A DNA stretch of 64,000 bases from positions 2,728,001 to 2,792,000 of the forward strand of contig JAXLUI010000001.1 in assembly GCA_046329585.1 (NCBI GenBank). Direction: 5' to 3'. Origin of the DNA: DLKC01 sp002478885 (GTDB taxonomy: Bacteria > Bacteroidota > Bacteroidia > Chitinophagales > Chitinophagaceae). This document shows positions 1 to 8,577 of this stretch, in pieces. The notes under the pieces are model-generated. The model did not search any database and was not told where the DNA came from. It worked only from the letters and a program-made list of their open reading frames with translations. Numbering within the stretch: position 1 is the first letter of the stretch; each line of letters starts with the position of its first letter. Both the position numbers and the translations under genes were made by a program.

Positions 1-142
1 ACAATTCGAAAGCAAGGTTGTCTACTATGTTTATTCCAAACAATGGCAGGGATGAGATGATAAGTGGCAAAACCGCACAATGTATAGCACAAACCACTGA
101 TGTGGCAATACCCAATGCGTCCCAATTAATATTCAGTTTCAT
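1..142 (-). CDS. MerC-domain membrane protein (3' part cut by window edge)
   Basis: This reading frame runs from an ATG at 142-140 leftward out of the window, so only the first 47 residues are seen. They read MKLNINWDALGIATSVVCAI followed by HCAVLPLIISSL, a first hydrophobic helix with the Cys-His-Cys pattern (CAIHC) expected of the small MerC-family inner-membrane proteins. It is divergent from an SCO1-like gene and next to a Fur-family regulator, a grouping I associate with Bacteroidota. The transported or bound metal cannot be told; MerC is named for mercury uptake but chromosomal homologues need not handle mercury. The start lies about 8 nt after the predicted transcription start. Confidence 0.75.
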   Translation of the reverse strand, partial: MKLNINWDALGIATSVVCAIHCAVLPLIISSLPLFGINIVDNLAFEL

Positions 143-155
143 AATTACAGCACCG

Positions 156-187
156 CAAAAATAATGTTTTGCAACAAAGTTGCAAAA
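156..187 (-). promoter_or_regulatory. Promoter of the MerC-like gene (-33/-7, Bacteroidota type)
   Basis: Read on the minus strand there is TTTTG (rc of 183-187), a 19-nt spacer, and TATTTTTG (rc of 156-163). This matches the Bacteroidota pattern TTTG-N19-TAnnTTTG exactly. The start codon follows about 14 nt downstream, so the leader is very short. Confidence 0.65.
167..187. promoter_or_regulatory. Perfect inverted repeat, candidate Fur/Zur-type operator
   Basis: A perfect 9-bp inverted repeat with a 3-bp spacer: TTTTGCAAC, AAA, GTTGCAAAA. It covers the -33 box and most of the spacer of the MerC-like promoter, where a repressor would block RNA polymerase. A Fur-family gene lies 740 bp away in the same cluster. 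The size (about 21 bp, odd spacing) suits a dimeric Fur-family protein; the assignment to that regulator is inference. Confidence 0.5.
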
Positions 188-235
188 TAAAAACCAAAGC
201 GTTTAACCGCATGCGTTTACGGAATTGAAGTACTG

Positions 236-244
236 TAACTTTGC
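236..244 (+). promoter_or_regulatory. -7 box for the SCO-fur operon
   Basis: TAACTTTGC matches the Bacteroidota -7 consensus TAnnTTTG. It lies 22 nt before the ATG at 266. No good TTTG is seen at the -33 spacing, so activity is less certain than for the divergent promoter. Confidence 0.4.
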
Positions 245-265
245 GTGTATTAAAACATTCTTGTA

Positions 266-916
266 ATGAGTAAGCGGGTAATCGGGTATAGCATATTTTT
301 CTTGCTGCTGACGGGTTTCTTTTTTCTTTTTGTTTTTTGGGGAACCGACAACTGGAAAGCAAAGTCACCCGTTGTTAGTTCTGTTAAACCATTCAATTTT
401 CTTAACCAGGATGGAAAATATTTTACCGAGCGGGAAATGAAAGGAAAGGTGTGTGTTGTAAATTTCTTTTTTACAACATGCAAGGGCATTTGCCCGCGCA
501 TGAATGGCAATATGCACAATATTTACAACGAGTTTAAAAACGTGCCCGACTTTATGATCGTATCGCACACTTGTGATCCTGAAAGAGATTCTGCAGCAAC
601 TTTAAAAAGGTATGCTGACTCCTTAAACGTAGATGAACAAAAATGGGTTTTTCTCACGGGCCGCAAAGACAGTTTGTACCAGCAGGCACGGGTGAGCTAC
701 CTGCTCGACGACCCGGGCAATAGTGTAAAAGATATAAAAGACCAATTTTTGCATACACAGTTCTTTGCGCTGATCGATAAAAATGGAAACATGCGCGGCG
801 GCGTTTATGATGGCCTAAAACAGGAAGATCTCGACAAATTGCGTACCGACATTAAAACACTGCTGGAAGAAAAGGCAGGCAATACAGGTTTCTCAAACAA
901 TTTATTCGGACAATAA
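266..916 (+). CDS. SCO1/SenC family thioredoxin-fold protein
   Basis: The 216-residue protein has an N-terminal membrane anchor (about residues 7-25) and a thioredoxin-like domain exposed to the periplasm. It carries the SCO copper motif CxxxC (C72-K-G-I-C76, in TTCKGICPRM) and a distal histidine, H163 in FLHTQFF, which together form the copper site of SCO1/SenC proteins. Such proteins deliver copper to cytochrome c oxidase or act as thiol-disulfide reductases. It is followed 9 nt later by a Fur-family gene and is divergent from a MerC-like gene, so a metal-homeostasis role is likely. Which partner oxidase it serves cannot be told; none is encoded nearby. Confidence 0.88.
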   Translation: MSKRVIGYSIFFLLLTGFFFLFVFWGTDNWKAKSPVVSSVKPFNFLNQDGKYFTEREMKGKVCVVNFFFTTCKGICPRMNGNMHNIYNEFKNVPDFMIVSHTCDPERDSAATLKRYADSLNVDEQKWVFLTGRKDSLYQQARVSYLLDDPGNSVKDIKDQFLHTQFFALIDKNGNMRGGVYDGLKQEDLDKLRTDIKTLLEEKAGNTGFSNNLFGQ

Positions 917-925
917 AATTTTGCC

Positions 926-1342
926 ATGAATACCGATGTTTCCGAAATATTAAAACGAAACCAACTGAGCGTAACCGAAAGCCGGCGCAGAATTCTCGAT
1001 CTTTTTAAAAACAATAACGGTGCACTTGCACATGCCGATATAGAAAAACATACGGGCGAACAGTTTGACCGCGTAACCATTTACCGCACTTTGCAAACTT
1101 TTGTTGAAAAAGGTATTGTACACACCATACCAACAGCGGACAATTCCGTGTTATATGCATTGTGCAAAGACGATTGTGAACCCGGCCACCACCACGACAA
1201 CCACATTCATTTTATTTGCGACCAGTGTGGCACTACCTATTGCCTCGACCACTTAACTATTCCGCAGGTTTCGCTGCCGCATGGATTTAGAGAAACGCGA
1301 ACCGATCTTGTAGTAAGCGGTAAATGCGATAAATGCGCTTAG
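926..1342 (+). CDS. Fur-family transcriptional repressor (Zur-like?)
   Basis: The 138-residue protein has the Fur winged-helix (residues about 8-80, with RVTIYRTLQTF) and a C-terminal metal-binding half with a histidine cluster (PGHHHDNHIHFIC) and two CxxC motifs, CDQC and CDKC, that make the structural zinc site. It lies 9 nt after the SCO-like gene and is surely co-transcribed. The neighbours handle metals other than iron, so a zinc- or copper-linked role (Zur-like) seems more likely than Fur proper, but ligand residues alone do not settle this. The palindrome at 167-187 is the obvious candidate operator. Confidence 0.88.
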   Translation: MNTDVSEILKRNQLSVTESRRRILDLFKNNNGALAHADIEKHTGEQFDRVTIYRTLQTFVEKGIVHTIPTADNSVLYALCKDDCEPGHHHDNHIHFICDQCGTTYCLDHLTIPQVSLPHGFRETRTDLVVSGKCDKCA

Positions 1343-1381
1343 ATTTTTTTTGAGCCTGACTTAACTGCCCATGGCAACTTC

Positions 1382-1397
1382 GTTGCGTCGCACACTT
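1382..1397. repeat. Dispersed palindromic repeat, locus 1 (single L arm)
   Basis: GTTGCGTCGCACACTT in the gap after the Fur gene. A flank TTTTTTTTGAGCCTG lies upstream, as at other copies. No matching R arm before the next gene. Confidence 0.75.
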
Positions 1398-1437
1398 CAG
1401 GGTTCTTTTCATTAATGGGCTTATCAACCGCAGCCTG

Positions 1438-1446
1438 TATCTTTGC
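1438..1446 (+). promoter_or_regulatory. -7 box for the ComB-like gene
   Basis: TATCTTTGC fits TAnnTTTG. It sits just before the ATG at 1455 and contains the alternative TTG start at 1443, which argues for the ATG as true start and for a nearly leaderless mRNA. Confidence 0.4.
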
Positions 1447-1454
1447 GCCACTTT

Positions 1455-2186
1455 ATGAATACAAAGCCTTTTCTTCATACAATATTATCGCCGGGCTTAC
1501 TCAATCTTTACGATGTTGAGAACAGTATCGTAGTTATTATAGATGTTTTCAGGGCAACCTCAACTATTGCTACTGCCTTGTATAACGGAGCAACAAAAGT
1601 GGTACCTGTTGCAAGCGTTGAAGATTGCATAAGCATTGGCAAAAAAATGAACGCAATAACGGCCGGCGAAAGAGATGGAAAAATTATTCAGGGGTTGCAG
1701 CATGGCAATTCCCCGGCCGAGTATCCCAGGGAATTTATTAACGACAAAACGCTTGTGTTAACAACAACCAACGGAACCAAGCTGCTTCACATGGCGCTGG
1801 AGAGTGGCGCATCACAGGTAGTTACGGGTTCATTTCCCAACCTTTCAGCTATTTGTGCGCATTTAAACAAAACCAATAAAAATGTCATTCTGGGTTGCTC
1901 TGCATGGAAGAACCGTTTTAACCTCGAAGACACTTTATTTGCGGGTGCGGTGATAGCGCAAATACGAGATAATTTTACCATTCACTGCGACAGCAGCCTA
2001 ATGGCAGAAGATATGTACAGCCTGCACAAAAATAATATGTACCAGTTTATTCGTAAAACAACCCACTGGCACCGGCTCGCTTCTTATGGATTGGAGAAAG
2101 ATCTTGAATATTGTGTTACGCCGGACATTGCCAATGTGCTTCCGGTATACAGGCATGGCGCCTTATTTACGGGTGAGCAACGCTAA
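1455..2186 (+). CDS. 2-phosphosulfolactate phosphatase family protein (ComB-like)
   Basis: The 243-residue product matches the ComB family: VVIIDVFRATSTIATALYNG near the N-terminus, a central NGTKLL motif (TTTNGTKLLH) and GCSAWKNRFNLEDTLFAG further on. The founding enzyme removes phosphate from 2-phosphosulfolactate in coenzyme M synthesis. Most bacterial homologues sit in genomes without coenzyme M, so the substrate here is unknown. I use the ATG at 1455 rather than the TTG at 1443, which falls inside the -7 box. No other sulfolactate genes are nearby. Confidence 0.8.
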   Translation: MNTKPFLHTILSPGLLNLYDVENSIVVIIDVFRATSTIATALYNGATKVVPVASVEDCISIGKKMNAITAGERDGKIIQGLQHGNSPAEYPREFINDKTLVLTTTNGTKLLHMALESGASQVVTGSFPNLSAICAHLNKTNKNVILGCSAWKNRFNLEDTLFAGAVIAQIRDNFTIHCDSSLMAEDMYSLHKNNMYQFIRKTTHWHRLASYGLEKDLEYCVTPDIANVLPVYRHGALFTGEQR

Positions 2187-2353
2187 CTTATTCAATCATT
2201 CTTTGTTTAACAAACTTTTCGTTTCCTACCATTCAGTTTGATTTCTCCGCTGCGGATAATTCCTTTACTTTTGCAAATTGCCCTGTTCTCAACCAACCGG
2301 ACCAAAAAAATCTTTGAAAATCACTTACTCATTTTTCGAGTAAAGTTCGGAAC

Positions 2354-2373
2354 GCACAAGTGAGTGACACAAC
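2354..2373. repeat. Dispersed palindromic repeat, locus 2 (single R arm, second type)
   Basis: GCACAAGTGAGTGACACAAC followed by CGGCGATG. This is the R arm of the GTGTCACTCAC subtype. A flank element GGACCAAAAAAATC lies 60 nt upstream. The rest of the 271-nt gap (2187-2457) shows nothing else clear. Confidence 0.7.
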
Positions 2374-2457
2374 CGGCGATGAGCAGTGCTGCTTCGCCTG
2401 TACATAAGGGAAAAATAAAAGGGCCGCATATTTTAAATAGTTTAAATATTAACTGAA

Positions 2458-5400
2458 TTGGCTTTACCGCATTTAGTAAAATACATATACAACAACGGCA
2501 CAGACGAAGTAATAAGGCGTGGAAAAAAAATTCATGTTTCAGGCGGCGTTGAATTGATAGAACACGATTCGTTGCTTGGTGCTGTGGTTTTTCGCGTAAA
2601 AGATGATGCATACTCAACTTATTACAAAGTTCACATCAGCAAATTCAGGGATGAGAAAACGCTTTCCATTCGTTGTGGCTGCCCCTACAATTTGGGGGAA
2701 ATTTGCCGCCATGAGGCTGCCTCATTGTTTCAGCTGCAGGAAATGATCGACCGAAATATGCTCGGTGAAAAAGAACTTACGTATAACCAGAAGCATACGG
2801 TTATAAAAATGAAACAGCTTGATCTGAAACTGATAAGGCTGCTTACAAAACCCGAAACTTATGCCGAAGCGGAAGATTTCTTGCGTGGTTTCAAGGCTAA
2901 TATACTTGAAGCAAAAGATGAAAGGGTAGTATCTGAACTAGAGTTTTACGGTATTAGCTACCGTGTGGTAATTCAGAAAAATGAAGAACGAAATTTCGAC
3001 ACAAGTTGCAATTGCGACAGCGAACATTCGCATCCTTTATGCATTCACAAGTGCATTGTTTTATTACAACTTTTACACAACTATGGGGCCGGGTATTTTG
3101 ACACGATCCGCAACCTCGATAAAGAAAAGAACAAATTGCTGTCGCTGTATGGCTACTCGCTTGATGATGACATTACCGGCAAGTTTGAATTCACGTATAA
3201 AGATGGCAAACCATTTTTAAGAGTGCTGGATACCAGCATTAAGAGAGTGGTGCTTCCTGCTCAGTCGTTAAGACCACGACCTGTTGAAGAAACGGTGTTA
3301 GAAGTGGTTGAAGCGCCATTACTGCAAAAGCAATCAACGAAACTGGGTATTGTTTTTAGTTACAATGCGCACCAATACCCTTTTATACAGGTAGATGCTA
3401 TACAGGGAGAAAACAACGAAAGTAATACTGGGTTTATCGGTAAAGTTGAAAAACTTGATTTGAGTAAGTTTATTAATACCGATGCGCTTGAAGAAAATGA
3501 TAAGTTGCTGATTCAACAATTGCGAAAATTATTGCCGGGCGAAGTAAGCAGGTATCTCAACCGCAATTCTCCCTTCAGTGGCATTTGGGAAAATATAATT
3601 CAGCAGCATGACGATGAATTACCGGAAGAAACGAGAGCGCTTATCAATGAGTACCTCCATCCAAAATTTAAAAAGCTTTTCGCAGATATCGAAGAAAGTA
3701 ATTATGTTTTCTTTCTGCCACTTAGAAAAAGTTTTCATACGGCCAATCTTGTAAACATTAAATGTGTTGCATCGGGCATATCACCGGATTTTTCGATTAA
3801 ATTCCAGGAAGACTCTTACGAGATCACCTGTTCGGCAAAGCTTCCTGAAGGTCCATATGGGATTGAGGGAAACGAAATGTCGTCATCATTTGCTTTCAAA
3901 TTCCATGATAATCTATACCTATGGAAAAAGGCGGAAGATGTGCTATTGGCAGAAAAATTTTTGCCTTCAGGCAAAATAAACATTTCCAAAGAGGAGTGGA
4001 GCAAAAAGCTTGTTGACTTTATTTTGCCACTGTCGAAAGAATATATTGTTCATTTTGGAAATGTGCGCAAAGATGAGTTGAAAGACGTTAAGCCGGAAGT
4101 AAAATTGATGCTGAGAGAACGCGGCGATTACTTGTTGTTTCAACCTGTTTTTAACTACAATGGTTACGACGTAAAATCGGGTGACCGGGAAAAAATAATT
4201 CTTCCGCTGCAAGACAGGCTGCTGGTAATTCATCGCAATACGGAAGCCGAGAGCGAATTCATTGTTAAGCTGGAAAACTTACATTCTAATTTCATTCATA
4301 CCGAAGAGGGTAACACGCTGGCTTTGAAAGGAACCGAAGTATTAAGAAATAACTGGTTCTTTCTGTTTGCAGATGCTGTTAAAGAAATGAATGTTCCTGT
4401 GTTTGGATTTGATGCGCTTAAAAACTTTCGCTTTAACACATCCAGGCCCAGCACGAAGATTTATATAAGCAGTAATACAGATTGGTTCGATGCAAAAGTT
4501 GATATTCATTTTGGGGACCAAAAGGTAACTGTCGCAGATGTAAAAAAAGCATTGGCTAACAAGCAGCAATTCGTTCAGCTGCAAGACGGCTCCCTCGGCA
4601 TTTTACCCGAAGAGTGGATCAAAAAATATTCGTTGCTGTTTCGCGTTGGCGAAGGCAAAGCAAACGATATTAAACTTAGCAAATATCACTTTAGCGTTAT
4701 CGAAGAATTATACGGTCAAAGGGATGAGGAAGAACTCTATGTTCAGCTGGAGGCAAAGTATGACAGGCTTCGGTACAACCATGCTATTGAAGAAATCGAG
4801 CCTCCACAACATTTAAAACCTGTGCTGCGGCCATACCAGGCTTCCGGTTTTCAATGGCTCAATTACCTGAGCGATGTACATTGGGGCGGTATACTTGCAG
4901 ATGACATGGGTCTTGGCAAAACAATCCAGGCCTTATCATTCCTGCACCACCTTAAACAAAAAAATGAAACGCTGAAAGCATTGGTAGTTTGTCCTACAAC
5001 ATTGATGTATAACTGGGAGAATGAAATAAAAAAATTTACTCCAACCCTAACCTATTATATACATCATGGTGGAGCACGAACACACGAAACGATTGTTGAC
5101 GAAAGCATAGACATCATTATTACCACTTATGGAACGCTGCGCAGCGATATAAAACAATTTGTAGACGTAGCTTTTGACTACGTCATTCTCGATGAAAGCC
5201 AGGCAATTAAAAACCCACAAAGTAAAGTTGCCAAAGCTGCAATCCTACTTAAAGCGCGAAGCAAGCTCTGCCTTAGTGGTACACCTTTACAGAATAACAC
5301 CTTCGACATATTTGCGCAGATGAATTTCTTAAACCCGGGCATGCTGGGTACTATGGAATTTTTCAGAAATGAATTTGCAATACCGATAGATAAGTTTGGG

Positions 5401-6213
5401 GAAAAAGAACAAAAAGAACACCTCAGAAAATTATTGTATCCGTTTATACTTCGTAGAACAAAGGAACAGGTTGCAAAAGATCTTCCGGAAAAATCTGAGA
5501 TGATTCTCTTTTGCGAAATGAGCAAAGAGCAGCGGGAAATCTATGACGCATACCGTAACGATTTCCGCGATAAAATTCTCGGTGTGGTAGAAGAGCAAGG
5601 CGTTCAAAAATCGCAGCTTACCATTTTACAGGGCCTCATGAAACTTCGCCAGATCTGCGATAGCCCGGCCATTATGAAGAGTGACGAGAAATTCCCCAAT
5701 GTTTCTGTAAAGCTCGAAGAACTTGGCAGGGAAATAACGGAAAACATAAGCGACCACAAGGCACTTGTATTCTCGCAGTTTCTGGGCATGCTTGCATTGG
5801 TTAGGGCCAGGCTGGAAGAGCTTGGGGTTGATTATGAATACTTCGATGGAAGCACGTCGGCGCCAGATCGCGAAAAAGCCATACAGCGTTTTCAAAACGA
5901 AGAAAAATGCCGTGTGTTTCTCATTTCGCTTAAAGCAGGCGGCGTAGGTCTTAACTTAACGGCGGCCGATTATGTTTACATTGTTGATCCATGGTGGAAT
6001 CCCGCGGTGGAGCAGCAGGCCATCGACCGCACGCACCGCATAGGACAAACAAAAAACATATTTGCCTACCGCATGATTTGTAAAGACACTGTCGAAGACA
6101 AAATATTGCAACTACAGGAAAAGAAACGCTTGCTTGCAGCTGATCTTATAACCGACGACAGCGGCTTTGTAAAATCACTTACCCGGGAAGATATAGAATA
6201 CCTGTTCAGTTAA
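2458..6213 (+). CDS. SWI2/SNF2-family DNA-dependent ATPase with N-terminal SWIM zinc finger
   Basis: A 1251-residue protein. Residues 73-85 form a SWIM finger (CxC...CxH: C73, C75, C83, H85), and a second C/H cluster at about 188-205 (SCNCDSEHSHPLCIHKC) resembles another. The SNF2 helicase lies at the C-terminus: Walker A DDMGLGKTIQ (about 814), DESQ box (YVILDESQ), then the second lobe with LVFSQF, GVGLNLTAADYVY and the arginine-finger motif DRTHRIGQ (about 1187). Bacterial members of this class remodel protein-DNA complexes such as stalled RNA polymerase (compare RapA). The start is TTG; an in-frame stop lies 15 nt upstream and the next in-frame Met is deep inside the SWIM region. Confidence 0.9.
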   Translation: MALPHLVKYIYNNGTDEVIRRGKKIHVSGGVELIEHDSLLGAVVFRVKDDAYSTYYKVHISKFRDEKTLSIRCGCPYNLGEICRHEAASLFQLQEMIDRNMLGEKELTYNQKHTVIKMKQLDLKLIRLLTKPETYAEAEDFLRGFKANILEAKDERVVSELEFYGISYRVVIQKNEERNFDTSCNCDSEHSHPLCIHKCIVLLQLLHNYGAGYFDTIRNLDKEKNKLLSLYGYSLDDDITGKFEFTYKDGKPFLRVLDTSIKRVVLPAQSLRPRPVEETVLEVVEAPLLQKQSTKLGIVFSYNAHQYPFIQVDAIQGENNESNTGFIGKVEKLDLSKFINTDALEENDKLLIQQLRKLLPGEVSRYLNRNSPFSGIWENIIQQHDDELPEETRALINEYLHPKFKKLFADIEESNYVFFLPLRKSFHTANLVNIKCVASGISPDFSIKFQEDSYEITCSAKLPEGPYGIEGNEMSSSFAFKFHDNLYLWKKAEDVLLAEKFLPSGKINISKEEWSKKLVDFILPLSKEYIVHFGNVRKDELKDVKPEVKLMLRERGDYLLFQPVFNYNGYDVKSGDREKIILPLQDRLLVIHRNTEAESEFIVKLENLHSNFIHTEEGNTLALKGTEVLRNNWFFLFADAVKEMNVPVFGFDALKNFRFNTSRPSTKIYISSNTDWFDAKVDIHFGDQKVTVADVKKALANKQQFVQLQDGSLGILPEEWIKKYSLLFRVGEGKANDIKLSKYHFSVIEELYGQRDEEELYVQLEAKYDRLRYNHAIEEIEPPQHLKPVLRPYQASGFQWLNYLSDVHWGGILADDMGLGKTIQALSFLHHLKQKNETLKALVVCPTTLMYNWENEIKKFTPTLTYYIHHGGARTHETIVDESIDIIITTYGTLRSDIKQFVDVAFDYVILDESQAIKNPQSKVAKAAILLKARSKLCLSGTPLQNNTFDIFAQMNFLNPGMLGTMEFFRNEFAIPIDKFGEKEQKEHLRKLLYPFILRRTKEQVAKDLPEKSEMILFCEMSKEQREIYDAYRNDFRDKILGVVEEQGVQKSQLTILQGLMKLRQICDSPAIMKSDEKFPNVSVKLEELGREITENISDHKALVFSQFLGMLALVRARLEELGVDYEYFDGSTSAPDREKAIQRFQNEEKCRVFLISLKAGGVGLNLTAADYVYIVDPWWNPAVEQQAIDRTHRIGQTKNIFAYRMICKDTVEDKILQLQEKKRLLAADLITDDSGFVKSLTREDIEYLFS

Positions 6214-6260
6214 AACTCAGCTATTTTTTGATAGCACGCTGTGGCGCAGGTGGCATCGCC

Positions 6261-6412
6261 TTTTGCGTCGCACACTTATACAACATATCGCCTATGAGCG
6301 GTGTGCGTGCTTGTTGCGAAGCTATTTGGTACACAAGTCAACTCGGTCACAATCTCTAGAGTTTGCCGGCTTTGCTGCCTAACGTTACTGCAGTTGAAGT
6401 GTGCGACGCAAG
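6261..6412. repeat. Dispersed palindromic repeat, locus 3 (paired)
   Basis: L arm TTTTGCGTCGCACACTT (6261-6277) and R arm GAAGTGTGCGACGCAAG (6396-6412) with a loop of about 118 nt. Flanks: GGCATCGCC before the L arm, GCCGGGCCCAAAAAAATTCCC after the R arm. Lies between convergent genes. Confidence 0.85.
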
Positions 6413-6474
6413 TAAAGATAAATTCCAGTACTGCTGCCGGGCCCAAAAAAATTCCCGCCAGGTGGGAAGTCATT

Positions 6475-7206
6475 TTAAAATTTTGTGTCGATAATATAAG
6501 GCAGCATCTGCCTCCAGGTAGGCCAATCGTGCTTAATGTCTGGCCCCCAGATGTCGAGGTCGTGCCAGATTCCCTTGTCCCAAAGTACCTGTGAGAAACG
6601 CCTGTTTGCTTCGGGGTCTTCGTAATCGCCACTTCCGGTATAAATATGGATGTGATGACTTGCTTTAATCTTATCGAGATAATAGGAGTCGGTCAGGTTT
6701 GGTACATAATGAATGGGGCTATTATAATACACCTGTTCGTCCCAGTATCCCTTGGTATATTCTGAAAGATCATAAACACCGCTCATGCTGATGGCGCCGT
6801 TTATAATATCGGGTCTTTTAAGAAAAAGGTTCATGGAATGTAACGCTCCAAAAGAGGCGCCGCTAACATATATATAAGTGTCGGCGCTCGTATTGTTACG
6901 AATAAATGGAATCACTTCGTTATAGATGTACGCGTTAAACTGGTTGTGCCTAATGGCCCGGTGCTCGCCGGCCATATCAGGATGAAGCCAGCTTTCTTTG
7001 TTCATGCTGTTAACGCTAAAGACTTTCAATTTGCCTGCTTCGATTAAAGGACTTAGGGATTCGATCATCCGGAATCGTTCGTATTCGAGAAAGTCGGCCG
7101 CGGCAGTGGGAACGAGCAACAATGCAAAACCATAATGTCCATATGATACGATAGGCATCTCTGTATTAAGTGCCGGACTATGCCATGATGTTATTTCTCT
7201 CTGCAT
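6475..7206 (-). CDS. Esterase-like alpha/beta hydrolase (PHB depolymerase/esterase D type)
   Basis: A 243-residue protein without a signal peptide. The nucleophile elbow GASFGA (in YVSGASFGALHSM) gives the GxSxG serine, and a later GSGDYEDP and KHDWPTWRQ supply plausible acid and histidine residues of the triad. The pattern fits the short esterase family related to PHA depolymerase and esterase D. The natural substrate cannot be told. It stands alone, convergent with the SNF2 gene and upstream-adjacent to a ParA-like gene read the same way (gap 40 nt), so the two may be co-transcribed. Confidence 0.75.
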   Translation of the reverse strand: MQREITSWHSPALNTEMPIVSYGHYGFALLLVPTAAADFLEYERFRMIESLSPLIEAGKLKVFSVNSMNKESWLHPDMAGEHRAIRHNQFNAYIYNEVIPFIRNNTSADTYIYVSGASFGALHSMNLFLKRPDIINGAISMSGVYDLSEYTKGYWDEQVYYNSPIHYVPNLTDSYYLDKIKASHHIHIYTGSGDYEDPEANRRFSQVLWDKGIWHDLDIWGPDIKHDWPTWRQMLPYIIDTKF

Positions 7207-7246
7207 AATGTCAGTTTTAATTTAAATAATGTTCACGTTTCGGGAT

Positions 7247-7984
7247 TTAAAGGCAGGTCTTTTTAATTTCCTGCCACAGATCGCGATAGCACTGTGCTGC
7301 ATAGCTGCTGTTGGCGTACTCAAAAACAGGCTGTTGGTGAGTGCCCATCTTTTCTACATCACTCAGGTAAGGGATATAATTTTTAAAGAATATTTTATCT
7401 CTGTAAAACTCCTGCATTACTTCATGGTGAAGATTTTTCCGGTGATCGACCATGCTAAAGAAGCATTTGATTTTGCCAGCATCCAGTTCATTCTCCTTAA
7501 AATAGTGCAATACTGTTTCGAAAGATCTTATTGATAGTGTTGTAGGAATGTTTGGCATCAACAGCCAATCGGCAGCATTAAAAATATTATCGTGCAACAG
7601 AGAAATGCCCGGGGGGCAATCTAAAATTACCAGGTCAAAATTCCTGAGGCCTGAAAGAAGGCTTTTCAGCTTCTTTTTACTTTGTTTCATTTCATCCAAT
7701 ACTACGTCGGCATTTCGTGCTGACATGTCGGATGGAACAATCCAAAGGTTTTCAAAAGCCGAATCCTGCACCGCTTCTTTCAGTGTTATTTCGTTGCTGA
7801 GCAATTTCCTGCTTTCATTTTTTATGGACGGCTGCACATTAAGGTAAAAAGAAGAAGAGCCCTGTGGATCCAGGTCCCAGATCACCGTTTTTAGGCCATT
7901 GGCAGCAGCCAGGTAGGCGAGGTTTATGGCAGTTGCAGTTTTGCCAACGCCCCCTTTAAGATTATATAGAGCTATACATACCAT
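7247..7984 (-). CDS. Orphan ParA/Soj-type ATPase
   Basis: A 245-residue deviant-Walker ATPase: KGGVGKTAT near residues 10-18 at the very N-terminus (MVCIALYNLKGGVGKTA), Walker A' WDLDPQGSSS, and Walker B DLVILDCPPG. I choose the ATG at 7984 rather than an upstream one because the family begins almost directly with this strand. No parB follows; the next gene is an esterase. It therefore is likely an orphan ParA that places something other than the chromosome, or the chromosomal parB lies elsewhere. Length is typical of the short ParA class. Confidence 0.85.
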   Translation of the reverse strand: MVCIALYNLKGGVGKTATAINLAYLAAANGLKTVIWDLDPQGSSSFYLNVQPSIKNESRKLLSNEITLKEAVQDSAFENLWIVPSDMSARNADVVLDEMKQSKKKLKSLLSGLRNFDLVILDCPPGISLLHDNIFNAADWLLMPNIPTTLSIRSFETVLHYFKENELDAGKIKCFFSMVDHRKNLHHEVMQEFYRDKIFFKNYIPYLSDVEKMGTHQQPVFEYANSSYAAQCYRDLWQEIKKTCL

Positions 7985-8061
7985 AAAATAAATATACAAA
8001 AGATTTGCGCTAATCAAGTCAAGCCAAAAAGCAGAAGTGATACTTACAGCCAAATCATTGT

Positions 8062-8385
8062 TTAGACAGCTGCATCAATGGCATCGTACACAAGCACCCT
8101 GCTCCACAAGTGAGAACATTCACTAATAAACTCAAGATGAATCGGGTCAATCTGGTAGCTGTCCTGGTCAGCGGCGGTTTTAAATATTGCCAGCCACGAA
8201 GCAGTATAACTGCTATCAATTACTTCTCGCCTTGTAGGGGCAGCAGTGCCTATGTGATATTGGTCAATTGTTGCCACAGTTGCCAGTTTTTCCAGCCCTC
8301 TTAGCAGTGCCTTTTTATCTTCTTCGCTGTCGGCGTTGTGAAGCCAGAAATAAACATGGTGAACAAAAATGTTTTTTAATTGCAT
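8062..8385 (-). CDS. Dabb (stress-responsive A/B barrel) domain protein
   Basis: A protein of 107 residues starting MQLKNIFVHHVYFWLHN. The VHHVYFWL strand, the GLEKLATV helix, and the end (HLEFISECSHLWSRVLVYDAI) match the dimeric alpha-beta barrel Dabb family, in which small ferredoxin-like proteins pair into a barrel with a pocket. Members include stress-induced plant proteins and small-molecule cyclases; no catalytic role can be inferred here. An in-frame upstream ATG at 8433 would add 16 Lys/Asn-rich residues not seen in the family, so I prefer 8385. It precedes the ParA-like gene by 77 nt. Confidence 0.8.
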   Translation of the reverse strand: MQLKNIFVHHVYFWLHNADSEEDKKALLRGLEKLATVATIDQYHIGTAAPTRREVIDSSYTASWLAIFKTAADQDSYQIDPIHLEFISECSHLWSRVLVYDAIDAAV

Positions 8386-8577
8386 GTTTTTTTTCTGCAA
8401 GTTATTCTTCAAAGGCCACTTCGTCAAAAGCAAACGGGCTAGCCAGAAATATTCTTAAGCCCAAACAGTAAAATCCTCGATTCATTGTCTTAACAATTTA
8501 TTAGCAGGCCTGCCAAAGCCCAGTTGAATAGGTACTCGTACTTGATGCATAAAATATTTAAAACCTTAAAAAAATTT

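Noticed and set aside
6301..6594. Plus-strand frame across 6301-6594
   Set aside because: It crosses a repeat unit and the end of the esterase gene; a shadow.
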